Source: Haloglomus salinum (GTDB lineage: Archaea; Halobacteriota; Halobacteria; Halobacteriales; Haloarculaceae). Taken from it: DNA of 64,000 bases. Below are positions 42,658-50,097 of this stretch, in pieces. Below the pieces are notes generated by a model. That model searched no databases. It was given only the letters and a program-made list of their open reading frames with translations, and was not told the origin of the DNA. Positions within the stretch are counted from its first letter, which is position 1; every line of letters starts with the position of its first letter. A program made the translations under genes and the position numbers. The DNA is taken from the NCBI RefSeq assembly GCF_024298825.1, contig NZ_CP101153.1, forward strand, positions 248,001 to 312,000. Reading direction: 5' to 3'.

Positions 42658-44214
42658 ATGCACGCCACGCGCCGTGCCTGGGCGGTCGCCGCGACCGCAC
42701 TCGTGCTGGCCGCACTCGCGGTGGCCTTCGAGCGGCCGCTCCTCCTGTTCGCCGGCGCGACCGTCGGCGCGTGGCTCCTCGCACACCAGTATCTCTTCAC
42801 ACACCGTGCCGCGACACTCGACGAACGCCTGACCGTCGAGCAGTCGCTCGCCCCGGAACGCGTCGCGACGGACGACCCGACGACCATCACCCTCTCGCTC
42901 TCGGTTCCCGACGGCAGCCCGCTCGATGTCAACGCCCGCGGGCGCCGTCCCGTCGCGGGTCGCGCGGTCGACGACGCCGACACGACGCTCGAACTCGGCC
43001 GCGGACAGACGGACGCCAGCACGACCTTCGGCGTCACCGTCCCGGTCGCCGGGGCCCACGCCGTCCCCCAGCCCACGCTCCACCTCGCGGACGGTCGTGG
43101 CCTCTTCCACGAGACCATCGAACGCGGTCCCACGCCTCGCCTCACCGTCGAGCCCCGCGCCCCCCGGAACGTCCACGTCGGTGCCGGTGGCGACTCCGCC
43201 GCGGCCGCCTACGGCGAACACGACGCTGGCCGCATCGGCTCCGGCCTCGAACCCGCGGAGGTCCGCAAGTACATCGCCGGCGACGAGGCCAAACGCATCG
43301 ACTGGAAGGCGACCGCCCGGCTGAACGAGCCCCACGTCCGCGAGTTCGAGGCCGAGACCGACCGGACGACGGTCCTTCTCATCGACCAGCGGGCCGCGAC
43401 CGGCCTCGGCCGCGACGGACAGCGCGTCCTCGACTACCTCCGCGAGGTGGCCATCGCCTATCTCGAGAGCGCCCGCGAACTGGACGACCCGCTGGGCTGC
43501 TACGCCGTCGGCGACGAGGGCATCACCGTCTCGGAGCCACCGAACGCCGATATCGACACCTACACGACCATCCGCGAGGCCCTGACCGACCTCGAACCGA
43601 CCGAGGCGCCGAGCGGCCACGGCCGGGCCGACAGGCCGCGGAAGGAGGCCCGCACGCCGGCCACCGCCCGACGAGACGCCGTCCGGCTCGCCGACGAGGA
43701 GACGCCGTTCGCGTCGACGCTCCGGCCCTTCCTGGAGACGGCCGACCCGTACGTCGAGCGGGTGGATGCGAACCCGCTGTTCGCGGCGACCCGGAGCCGT
43801 CTGACCCGACTCCGTGGCTCGACCTGGACGGTCATCCTCACCGACGACCGCGACCGCGCGGAGCTCCGGGAGGCCGTCAAGGTCGCCCGTCGGGGTGACG
43901 ACCACGTCGTCGTCTTCGTCGCGCCGCGCGTGCTGTACGAACCGGACGCGATGAGTGACCTCGAGGCCGCCTACGACCGCTATCTCGACTTCGAGGAGTT
44001 CCGTCGGAGCCTCGCCGCCCTCGACCGCGTCGAGGCCTTCGAGGTCGCGCCGGGCGACCGCATCGGCGCGCTCCTGGCTCAGCAACAGCGGCGCCGGCAG
44101 GCGCCCGGCGAGTCAGCCGGAACGTCGGGCGGCGAGCCGACGGCGAAGATGGGACCCCCACGAGACGGCTCCGATGGTGGTCCCACAGCCCCGGGCCCGG
44201 GTGATGGCCGATGA
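42658..44214 (+). CDS. DUF58 protein
   Basis: DUF58 proteins work with MoxR-type AAA+ ATPases and often have von Willebrand-A-like folds. The product is 518 residues from the ATG at 42658 (MHATRRAWAVAATALVLAAL). It has two N-terminal membrane helices, a beta-sandwich, and the signature EVRKYIAGDEAKRIDWKATA then REFEAETDRTTVLLID (the DUF58 core with a MIDAS-like Asp). A 50-residue charged insert (GHGRADRPRKEARTPATARR) and a Gly/Pro-rich tail are extra. It overlaps the next gene by four bases. The frame is open far upstream, but that part is the antisense of the divergent gene. Confidence 0.85.
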   Translation: MHATRRAWAVAATALVLAALAVAFERPLLLFAGATVGAWLLAHQYLFTHRAATLDERLTVEQSLAPERVATDDPTTITLSLSVPDGSPLDVNARGRRPVAGRAVDDADTTLELGRGQTDASTTFGVTVPVAGAHAVPQPTLHLADGRGLFHETIERGPTPRLTVEPRAPRNVHVGAGGDSAAAAYGEHDAGRIGSGLEPAEVRKYIAGDEAKRIDWKATARLNEPHVREFEAETDRTTVLLIDQRAATGLGRDGQRVLDYLREVAIAYLESARELDDPLGCYAVGDEGITVSEPPNADIDTYTTIREALTDLEPTEAPSGHGRADRPRKEARTPATARRDAVRLADEETPFASTLRPFLETADPYVERVDANPLFAATRSRLTRLRGSTWTVILTDDRDRAELREAVKVARRGDDHVVVFVAPRVLYEPDAMSDLEAAYDRYLDFEEFRRSLAALDRVEAFEVAPGDRIGALLAQQQRRRQAPGESAGTSGGEPTAKMGPPRDGSDGGPTAPGPGDGR

Positions 44215-44603
44215 GCGCGGAAGGTGCGACCGGCCGTCGAACGAGTCGGGTCCCGCTGTTCGGGCCCGTGTTCGCGGTGGTGCTCTACCTGGTGGCCGTC
44301 GGCATCCTGCCGGGTGCGCCTTCGCTCCCGGTGTTCGGTGCACTGGTTGGTGCCTCGCTTCTCATCCTCGCGTTCTCGTTCGCCGGCACAGGGAGTGCCC
44401 TCCGGACGACGGTCGCCTGCTGGGTACTGGCGCTCGTGATGTTTGCCGTCGTGTGGTTGGCCCAGCAAGGAACCGACAGCCTGTGGCTCGTTGCGGTGAC
44501 GCTGGCCGTCGTCGGCCTGCTGGTGGGCTACGGGCTGCATCGATACGAACGGGTTCAGTTGGGGCTGGTCAGGACAGGTTCAGAGGCAGAGGCAGAAGGC
44601 TGA
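44211..44603 (+). CDS. Small four-helix membrane protein of the DUF58 operon
   Basis: This 130-residue protein has four hydrophobic segments (VFAVVLYLVAVGIL, LVGASLLILAFSFA, VACWVLALVMFAVVWLA, LVAVTLAVVGLLVGYGL) between short charged ends. Proteins of this kind (DUF7519-like) commonly follow DUF58 genes in haloarchaea. Its ATG overlaps the DUF58 stop. Its function is unknown; it is probably a membrane partner of DUF58. Confidence 0.7.
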   Translation: MSAEGATGRRTSRVPLFGPVFAVVLYLVAVGILPGAPSLPVFGALVGASLLILAFSFAGTGSALRTTVACWVLALVMFAVVWLAQQGTDSLWLVAVTLAVVGLLVGYGLHRYERVQLGLVRTGSEAEAEG

Positions 44604-44604
44604 T

Positions 44605-44943
44605 TCAACTATCGTGAAGCGGCACGTACGACCGCAGTTCCTCTATCGCGGTATCGACGAGCGACGACTGCAGTTCTCCCTGTTGATTGTCGAGGTCGCT
44701 GAGTTTGAGGGTTGCCACGTACCAGGGGGAGATGTACGCGTCCTTCTCCGAGCCTCCCCGGACCCATCCCGATTCCGGCACATCGATCCCCTGGGAATGG
44801 CGCTGCGTCGTCATCGCGACGACGATACATTCGACATCCGCAAACGGATGATTTCGACCGCTGAGAACCAACCACGGTCGATACGCGGGACTGGACTTGT
44901 TCGGTGCCGGACCCCACCACACCTCTCCTCGGCGGTCGGTCAT
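44605..44943 (-). CDS. MazF/PemK-like toxin
   Basis: This 112-residue protein has the SH3-like fold pattern of MazF endoribonucleases: RRGEVWWGPAPNKSSPAYRP (the conserved G-E-V-W/ R-P start), WLVLSGRNHPFADVECIVVA, and SYISPWY-type strand AYISPWYVATLKLSD. The usual catalytic Arg/Thr pair is hard to place, but RPWLVLS and VVAMTTQ are in the right positions. It overlaps the upstream HTH gene by four bases, the typical toxin-antitoxin arrangement, although the antitoxin here is a winged helix, not an AbrB protein. Confidence 0.75.
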   Translation of the reverse strand: MTDRRGEVWWGPAPNKSSPAYRPWLVLSGRNHPFADVECIVVAMTTQRHSQGIDVPESGWVRGGSEKDAYISPWYVATLKLSDLDNQQGELQSSLVDTAIEELRSYVPLHDS

Positions 44944-45308
44944 TCGGAGGGCTCGTCCTCAGTATCCGCCTCGACACCCGGCCCCCACTCGTCCGGGTCC
45001 TCGGCTCCGAGTCGTTCGGTTACTGCTCGCGCGGTCGCCATTCCGCTGATCGTCTTCTCGACATCCGCATCGGGGGAGATTGCCCAGTAGTCCCCACGGT
45101 GCCGAACGAGTCCGCGGTCCTCCAGACGGGAGAGTACGACACCAACGCTCCCTCTCGCGACAGCAGTGGCCTCGTGAATCTCCTTCGGGGTGAACGCCTG
45201 CTCGGGGGACGAGGCTAGGAACGTGAGAATCGTCTCGGCGTTCGTCCGTCCCTCTGCGCGAAGTTCCTCGGGAGGCCCTTGCTCAAAGCGTTCGATGTCG
45301 ATGGGCAT
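44940..45308 (-). CDS. Winged-helix protein, likely antitoxin of the MazF-like toxin
   Basis: This 122-residue protein has a winged-helix domain spanning residues 25-80 (NAETILTFLASSPEQAFTPK, then IHEATAVARGSVGVVLSRLE and DRGLVRHRGDYWAIS), like MarR/TrmB-type regulators. An acidic C-terminal tail (DPDEWGPGVEADTEDEPSE) could neutralise the toxin's RNA-binding surface. It overlaps the MazF-like gene and is preceded by three TGTAAT repeats. It probably represses its own operon. HTH plus MazF pairs are known in haloarchaea; the antitoxin role is inferred from the arrangement. Confidence 0.72.
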   Translation of the reverse strand: MPIDIERFEQGPPEELRAEGRTNAETILTFLASSPEQAFTPKEIHEATAVARGSVGVVLSRLEDRGLVRHRGDYWAISPDADVEKTISGMATARAVTERLGAEDPDEWGPGVEADTEDEPSE

Positions 45309-45318
45309 ACGCTCCTTT

Positions 45319-45343
45319 TGTAATCGGATGTAATAGATGTAAT
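45319..45343. promoter_or_regulatory. Three TGTAAT direct repeats (operator candidate)
   Basis: TGTAAT occurs at 45319, 45329 and 45338, that is with 10- and 9-base spacing on one face of the helix, 10 to 35 bases before the HTH gene start. This is a likely binding site for the encoded winged-helix protein. Confidence 0.5.
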
Positions 45344-45402
45344 GGGCAAATCAGGCGTCATCTCTCCTCGGCCGCTGGCGGCGCGTGATAATTGACGATG
45401 AC

Positions 45403-45870
45403 TCAATCTACAAGGAAATCGTTCAGTGTAGCGAACTCCTCTGCCGTGAGGATGACCTCGGTGTCGAACGCATCGAATCGCTCGAAGTCATCGTCGATCG
45501 TCAGTACGGTATTCACCCCCTCGCTAATCGCGACCTGAGCGTAGTACCCATCCCACCCATCGACGTTTGCGTCCCCCGCTCGAGAGAACCCACCCCGAAC
45601 GACGCCGTCGGGCATCCCGTCGTACCAGTGAACCCGCTTCGCGTCCATGAAGTTCTGTAACAGCCGGGATGCATCGGCGTTCGAGCGTCCGTAGTACGTC
45701 GTCAGGACGGTATGTGCCCCGATGAGTGCAGGGTACGGAACGACAGCCTCGATATCTCCGGTGATGGCGTCCCGGACGTACGAGAGCGCCGCCTCCCGGA
45801 CGGGTGCTTCCGTGTGCGCGAGTGCGATTACACCGACATCGAACAGATACGGCCCCCCGGCGTCACTCAT
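45403..45870 (-). CDS. PIN-domain toxin (VapC-like)
   Basis: This 155-residue PIN ribonuclease starts MSDAGGPYLFDVGVIALAHT, with the first catalytic Asp in LFDVGV. An acidic residue lies in the helix after VVPYPALIGAH, and the terminal acid pair is in NTVLTIDDDFERFDAF. VapC-type toxins cleave tRNA or rRNA. The ATG at 45870 lies inside the end of the AbrB gene (8-base overlap), so translation is coupled. An earlier in-frame start would eat further into the antitoxin. Confidence 0.8.
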   Translation of the reverse strand: MSDAGGPYLFDVGVIALAHTEAPVREAALSYVRDAITGDIEAVVPYPALIGAHTVLTTYYGRSNADASRLLQNFMDAKRVHWYDGMPDGVVRGGFSRAGDANVDGWDGYYAQVAISEGVNTVLTIDDDFERFDAFDTEVILTAEEFATLNDFLVD

Positions 45871-46147
45871 CGTCGGCCTTCTCCGCCCCCCGACGAACAG
45901 CCTCACGGTGCTTGCGGGCGATCGGGTCAGCTCCTTCCTCGAGCGACGTTGTCTCGCTCTGTTTCGGAGACGTCTCCTCGACGAGCTGGTCCATGCGTTC
46001 GATCACCCGTTCGGGGTCGTCTTCCGGTTCGACGACCGCTTTTCCCTCTTCTTCGTGGATGTCGACCTCCGTCCCGGGTGTGATCCCGAGACGCTCCCGG
46101 ACCTCCTGCGGGAGGACGATTCGGCCCTTCGAATCCACTTTCACCAT
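45863..46147 (-). CDS. AbrB/SpoVT-type antitoxin (VapB-like)
   Basis: This 94-residue protein has an N-terminal swapped-hairpin DNA-binding domain, MVKVDSKGRIVLPQEVRERL then GITPGTEVDIHEEEGKAVVE. A helical C-terminal part (PERVIERMDQLVEETSPKQS) would wrap the PIN toxin. It is encoded directly upstream of and overlapping the PIN gene. A palindrome and TATA-like element lie just before the ATG at 46147, fitting autorepression. Confidence 0.85.
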   Translation of the reverse strand: MVKVDSKGRIVLPQEVRERLGITPGTEVDIHEEEGKAVVEPEDDPERVIERMDQLVEETSPKQSETTSLEEGADPIARKHREAVRRGAEKADDE

Positions 46148-46150
46148 GTT

Positions 46151-46177
46151 CCCACATCTAGTGGGAGTGAGTAAAAC
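46151..46177 (-). promoter_or_regulatory. Promoter and operator of the AbrB/PIN operon
   Basis: On the minus strand GTTTTAC (about 46171-46177) lies 25-30 bases before the ATG, the position of a TATA box for a leaderless transcript. CCCACTAGATGTGGG (46151-46165) lies between it and the start. Its CCCAC/GTGGG arms form an inverted repeat suited to the dimeric antitoxin. Confidence 0.5.
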
Positions 46178-46303
46178 GGTTTCCCTCGACTAGTGCTCCG
46201 CCGGACCGAATCGTGTGGCGGTTCATGAACCGGTTCCCGGTTCAGAGAGTCGTCTCTCGTCGCTCTCCCCCACGTTCGGCAGGGCGCCGATTCCGGAGGA
46301 GCC

Positions 46304-47278
46304 ATGAGTCAGGAGGCGGAGACGGGAGACGAACACGGCATGTCGGGTGCGCTGGACGAAAACGAGCGCGGGGAGGCCGATGACGACAGCGGTGCCTCCG
46401 ACCAGACCCCAGCGGCACAGGACGACCAGCCCGACCGCGCCACGCTCGCCGCGCAACTCGACCTGCTGCAGGAGGAGAACCGACGACTTCGCCGCGAGTA
46501 CGCCCGTGCCCGACAGCAGAGCTATCGCCGGACGGCGCTCGGACTCGCGCTCGTCGGCGTCGTCGCGGCCGGGGCGGGCGTCCTCTTCCCGGGCGCCCGC
46601 ACGGTCCTGTTCGCCCTCGGCGCGACGGGCATCTTCGGCGCACTCCTGACCTACTATCTCACGCCGGAGCGGTTCATCTCGGTCAGCGTCGGGGAAGCCG
46701 TCTACGGCACCCTCGCGACCAACGGGACCGCACTGCGCGACGACCTCGGGCTCGGGGGCCCGATATACGTCCCACGCGGGGCGAGCGACGACGTGCGGCT
46801 GTTCGCCTCGCAGGCCGACGGTGGCGGCGGTGACCCCGAACTCCCGGCCGGAGCCGACCTCGAGCCCGGCTTCGTCATCACGGATACCACGCGCGGCCTC
46901 GCGCTCGTCCCGACGGGTGACGCGCTGTTCGACGAGTTCGAGCGGTCGCTGACGGGCCCGCTGGCGGACGCCCCGAGCGCGCTGGCCGAGCAACTCGCCG
47001 ACGGCCTCGTCGAGCAGTTCGAACTCGTCGACGGGACCGACGTGGACGCGAGCCACGAGCGCGTCACCGTCGGTATCTCCGGGTCCGCGTACGGCGACGT
47101 GGGGCGCTTCGACCACCCGGTCGCATCGTTCCTCGCGGCCGGCTTCGCCCGCGGGTTCGAGGTTCCCACGGAGACCGAGGTTACGGAAGCGGATGGTCGG
47201 GCGGACGTGGCCGTGACTGTGCGGCCCGCTCGGGAGGAGGAGGCGTTCGAGACGGACACTCCGCCCACAGACCAGTGA
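46304..47278 (+). CDS. Haloarchaeal membrane-anchored protein of unknown function
   Basis: The product is 324 residues. An acidic disordered N-terminus precedes a short coiled coil (RATLAAQLDLLQEENRRLRR) and two adjacent membrane helices at about 80-120 (LGLALVGVVAAGAGVLF, VLFALGATGIFGALLTYYL). A 190-residue soluble domain follows (TPERFISVSVGEAVYGTLA and GFVITDTTRGLALVPTGDAL). I recognise it as a haloarchaeal family (DUF7982-like) but know no function. It is monocistronic between the toxin-antitoxin modules and the MoxR operon. Confidence 0.65.
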   Translation: MSQEAETGDEHGMSGALDENERGEADDDSGASDQTPAAQDDQPDRATLAAQLDLLQEENRRLRREYARARQQSYRRTALGLALVGVVAAGAGVLFPGARTVLFALGATGIFGALLTYYLTPERFISVSVGEAVYGTLATNGTALRDDLGLGGPIYVPRGASDDVRLFASQADGGGGDPELPAGADLEPGFVITDTTRGLALVPTGDALFDEFERSLTGPLADAPSALAEQLADGLVEQFELVDGTDVDASHERVTVGISGSAYGDVGRFDHPVASFLAAGFARGFEVPTETEVTEADGRADVAVTVRPAREEEAFETDTPPTDQ

Positions 47279-47463
47279 GGGTGGCCGTAGTCAGCGTCCA
47301 GTGAGGGATAATCTTCCCCGTATCCGCCGATTATCGCCAGTCCCGGCGGCCATTATCGTGATAATGATTATCCTGATAACGACCTGCTCGTACTGCGGTA
47401 AACTGGTGGTGACGTAGGGGAAGACAGCCCGGAAAAGTCGAAGCTCGTTGTGCGCGGCGTCGC

Positions 47464-48480
47464 TTACCTCTCGACACCTGAACCGCCGTCGCTGACCGCC
47501 TCCTCCTCGCCGCCCTCCGTCTCCTCCAGCATCCCCTCGGCACTCGGCGGTGCCACCGACGCGACCACGTCCTGCACCACCTCGCGTGCCGTCATGTCGC
47601 TCAGTTCCGCGTCCGTACTCAACACCAGCCGATGCGCGAGGATGGGCTCTGCCAGTGCCTTCACGTCGTCTGGGATGACGTACTCGCGCCCCTCGATGGC
47701 GGCCTGTGCCTTCCCGGCGTTGAGGAAGGCCAGCGTTGCCCGTGGCGAGGCACCGTGAGCCGTGTCCGGACTCTCACGGGTCGCCGCGACGAGGTCGAGG
47801 ATGTACTCCTTGACCGGCTGCTCGACGTGGATATCGGTCACGGTCTCGCGGGCTTCCTGGAGGCCCTCGGGGTCGACGACCTGCTCGACAGCGTCCGGGC
47901 CGAGCCCCGGCTCGCTGTCGAACCGGTCGAGGATGGCCGACTCCGTCTCGCGGTCGGGCAGGTCGACGGTCAGCTTGAACTGGAAGCGGTCGCGCTGGGC
48001 CTCGGGCAGCGAGAACGTCCCCTCGAACTCGATGGGGTTCTGCGTCGCGACGACGAAGAACGGGTCCGGGAGCGAGTGCGTCTCCCCTTCGATGGTGACG
48101 GTTCGCTCCTGCATCGCCTCGAGCAGCGCGGACTGGGTCTTCGGCGTGGCGCGGTTGATCTCGTCGGCCACCACCACGTTCGCGAAGACGGGGCCCTTCT
48201 GGACCACGAACTCGCCGGTGTTCTCGCGGTAGACGTTCGTCCCCGTCACGTCGGCGGGCAGCACGTCGGGCGTCATCTGGATGCGGTTGTACTCCAGCCC
48301 GGTCGCCCGGGCCATCAGGTTCGCCATCGTCGTCTTCGCCACCCCAGGGACGCCCTCCAGCAGGACGTGGCCCCGCGTCAGCAGCGCGATGGTCAGGCGG
48401 TCGACGGTGTCCTCGTTGCCGATGAGCACCGTGCTCACTTCCTCGCGGACGGCCGCGGCCACCGACGCGGGGTCAGTCAT
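47464..48480 (-). CDS. MoxR-type AAA+ ATPase
   Basis: MoxR ATPases are chaperone-like activators that work with DUF58 proteins. The 338-residue product has Walker A GVPGVAKTT (about 44-52), Walker B VVADEINRATPKTQSALLEA, sensor 1 VVATQNPIEFEGTFSLPEAQ and the arginine finger DRF, followed by the MoxR lid (SPRATLAFLNAGKAQAAIEG). The ATG at 48480 (MTDPASVAAAVREE) overlaps the stop of the DUF4350 gene upstream. The C-terminal tail is acidic. The DUF58 gene that would normally be adjacent lies 3 kb away, beyond two toxin-antitoxin modules. Confidence 0.9.
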   Translation of the reverse strand: MTDPASVAAAVREEVSTVLIGNEDTVDRLTIALLTRGHVLLEGVPGVAKTTMANLMARATGLEYNRIQMTPDVLPADVTGTNVYRENTGEFVVQKGPVFANVVVADEINRATPKTQSALLEAMQERTVTIEGETHSLPDPFFVVATQNPIEFEGTFSLPEAQRDRFQFKLTVDLPDRETESAILDRFDSEPGLGPDAVEQVVDPEGLQEARETVTDIHVEQPVKEYILDLVAATRESPDTAHGASPRATLAFLNAGKAQAAIEGREYVIPDDVKALAEPILAHRLVLSTDAELSDMTAREVVQDVVASVAPPSAEGMLEETEGGEEEAVSDGGSGVER

Positions 48481-49564
48481 CTGCGCCACCTTCGCCGCGT
48501 TCCGTTGAAATCCCTTGTGCAATCCGCCGGATTCGCGACTCGTCCCACTCTGGGTGTTGCTCGCGGAGGTACGCCACGAGGGCGGCCTCCGTCACGGGCG
48601 GGGCGTCGGACGGGCGCTTGCGGCGAAGTCGCCCCACGGCGCTACCCAGTCGTCCGAACAAGCCGGCACCCCACGCACCGACGAGGCCGACCGCGAGGAA
48701 GCCGACGGCCGTCTGCAGCAGCGGCGCGTTCCGGACGGTCACGAGCGCGAGCGACAGCGGCGGCAGGTCGGCGGTGTGCGAGAAATCCAGCAGCAGCCGG
48801 TCCTCGCTGGCCACGAGGTTGCGAGCGAACCGGCGGTTGCCCGAGCGCTCCAGCATCGTGTTGATGAACACGCTGGGGTCCGAGACGACCACGACCCGTC
48901 CCTGGCCCACGCGCTCGACCGTCGCGACCGGTCGCGAGGCCAGCCGCTCGGTATCGTCGAGTGCCTCGTTACCGTTCGTGTCCAGATACGCGAATCCGGA
49001 CGAGCGGACGAGGACGGTCGCGTTCGCATCGCCCGGCTCGACGACGCTGCCGTAGTTGAGCGTCAGGCGCTCGACACCGCGCGTCAGCGTCTCGTTGTCC
49101 GTGACGTTCCGTGCGACGGGCATCGCTGGCGAGCGGTAGTTGTGGCGTTCGTCCCGGAGGAGCGTGCCGTTGACTCGTGCCGTCGCGCCGACGCCGCCCA
49201 GGAGTTCGTTGCCACCGGCCCCCACGTCCTCGGCGACGACGAGCGTGCCGCCGCGGGCGAGGAAACCACGGATAGCCGCGAGGTCGCGCTCCGAGTAGGA
49301 GCGATCGGGCGCGAGGACGACCGCGACGGTCCCGTCGCCGGCACCGCGATATTCGCTCACGTTCCGGGCGACCGTCGTCTCCGTCCCGGCCTCGTCGGCC
49401 ACCGTCCGGAGTTCCGAGGTCCCCTCCCAGCCCGGATTGTAGAGCCCGAACGCGGCCGAGGAGGTACTCGCCGCGACGAGGACACCCAGCAGCGTCGCTG
49501 CGACGAGCGCCACCAGCAACACGCGGGGAACGTCCCACTCGATGCCCAGCAGTTCACGCGCCAC
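48473..49564 (-). CDS. DUF4350 membrane protein
   Basis: The product is 363 residues. It has one N-terminal membrane helix (VPRVLLVALVAATLLGVLV), an extracellular GATase-like domain (GTVAVVLAPDRSYSERDLAA, then RGFLARGGTLVVAEDVGAGG, and VVSDPSVFINTMLE), and a second membrane helix (AVGFLAVGLVGAWGAGLF) before a cytosolic tail. This is the DUF4350 arrangement seen in MoxR/DUF58 operons. It starts with GTG at 49564, directly after the TGA of the upstream gene, and overlaps moxR by 8 bases. It probably binds a ligand outside the cell for the MoxR system. Confidence 0.82.
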   Translation of the reverse strand: MARELLGIEWDVPRVLLVALVAATLLGVLVAASTSSAAFGLYNPGWEGTSELRTVADEAGTETTVARNVSEYRGAGDGTVAVVLAPDRSYSERDLAAIRGFLARGGTLVVAEDVGAGGNELLGGVGATARVNGTLLRDERHNYRSPAMPVARNVTDNETLTRGVERLTLNYGSVVEPGDANATVLVRSSGFAYLDTNGNEALDDTERLASRPVATVERVGQGRVVVVSDPSVFINTMLERSGNRRFARNLVASEDRLLLDFSHTADLPPLSLALVTVRNAPLLQTAVGFLAVGLVGAWGAGLFGRLGSAVGRLRRKRPSDAPPVTEAALVAYLREQHPEWDESRIRRIAQGISTERGEGGADD

Positions 49565-49843
49565 TCAGCCGAACACCCCCGGCGGCAGGATGGCGAGGAT
49601 GCGCCGCACCACGATGTAGCCGAAGACGACGAGCCCGAGTCCGATGAGCCACTTCAGCCGCGAGCGCCACCGCGGCGTCACGTTGAACGGGGCCGTCAAC
49701 TCGACCACGACGAGGAAGCCGATGAGCGAGACGACGAAGAACAGTTCGTACGAGAGCGACCCGAGCAGCGACAGGCCCAGCACCGTCGCCAGCATCCACG
49801 CCAGTTGCGCGTGGACGAACCGCTGTCGCCGTCGGGTCGCCAT
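49565..49843 (-). CDS. Small membrane protein, first gene of the MoxR operon
   Basis: This 92-residue protein has three hydrophobic segments (WMLATVLGLSLLGSL, LFFVVSLIGFLVVVE, LIGLGLVVFGYIVVRRIL) and a basic N-terminus (ATRRRQRFVHAQ). Small membrane proteins of this type commonly head the DUF4350-MoxR set in haloarchaea. Its stop codon touches the GTG start of the DUF4350 gene. The role is unknown. Confidence 0.68.
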   Translation of the reverse strand: MATRRRQRFVHAQLAWMLATVLGLSLLGSLSYELFFVVSLIGFLVVVELTAPFNVTPRWRSRLKWLIGLGLVVFGYIVVRRILAILPPGVFG

Positions 49844-50097
49844 TGTGGGTGTGTTCGGGGGAGGGCGTTAGAAGGTGTCGGGCTTCGATGGCCGAGTGCG
49901 AACGCCCGCTGCCCCCATCCCTCGCAGCATCGACCACCGGTCTGCTCGTGGCGCGTCCCGTCACCGTCGCCCTCGGGCTACGCTCGGGTCTGGGCCAGCA
50001 TCGTCGGCCCCCCTTCCGGCCTCGCTGCCGGGGATTCAGACGAGACCGTGGGAGCCTCCGCCACAGTGATACCCTGTCGTCGAGATGGGCCGGTACG

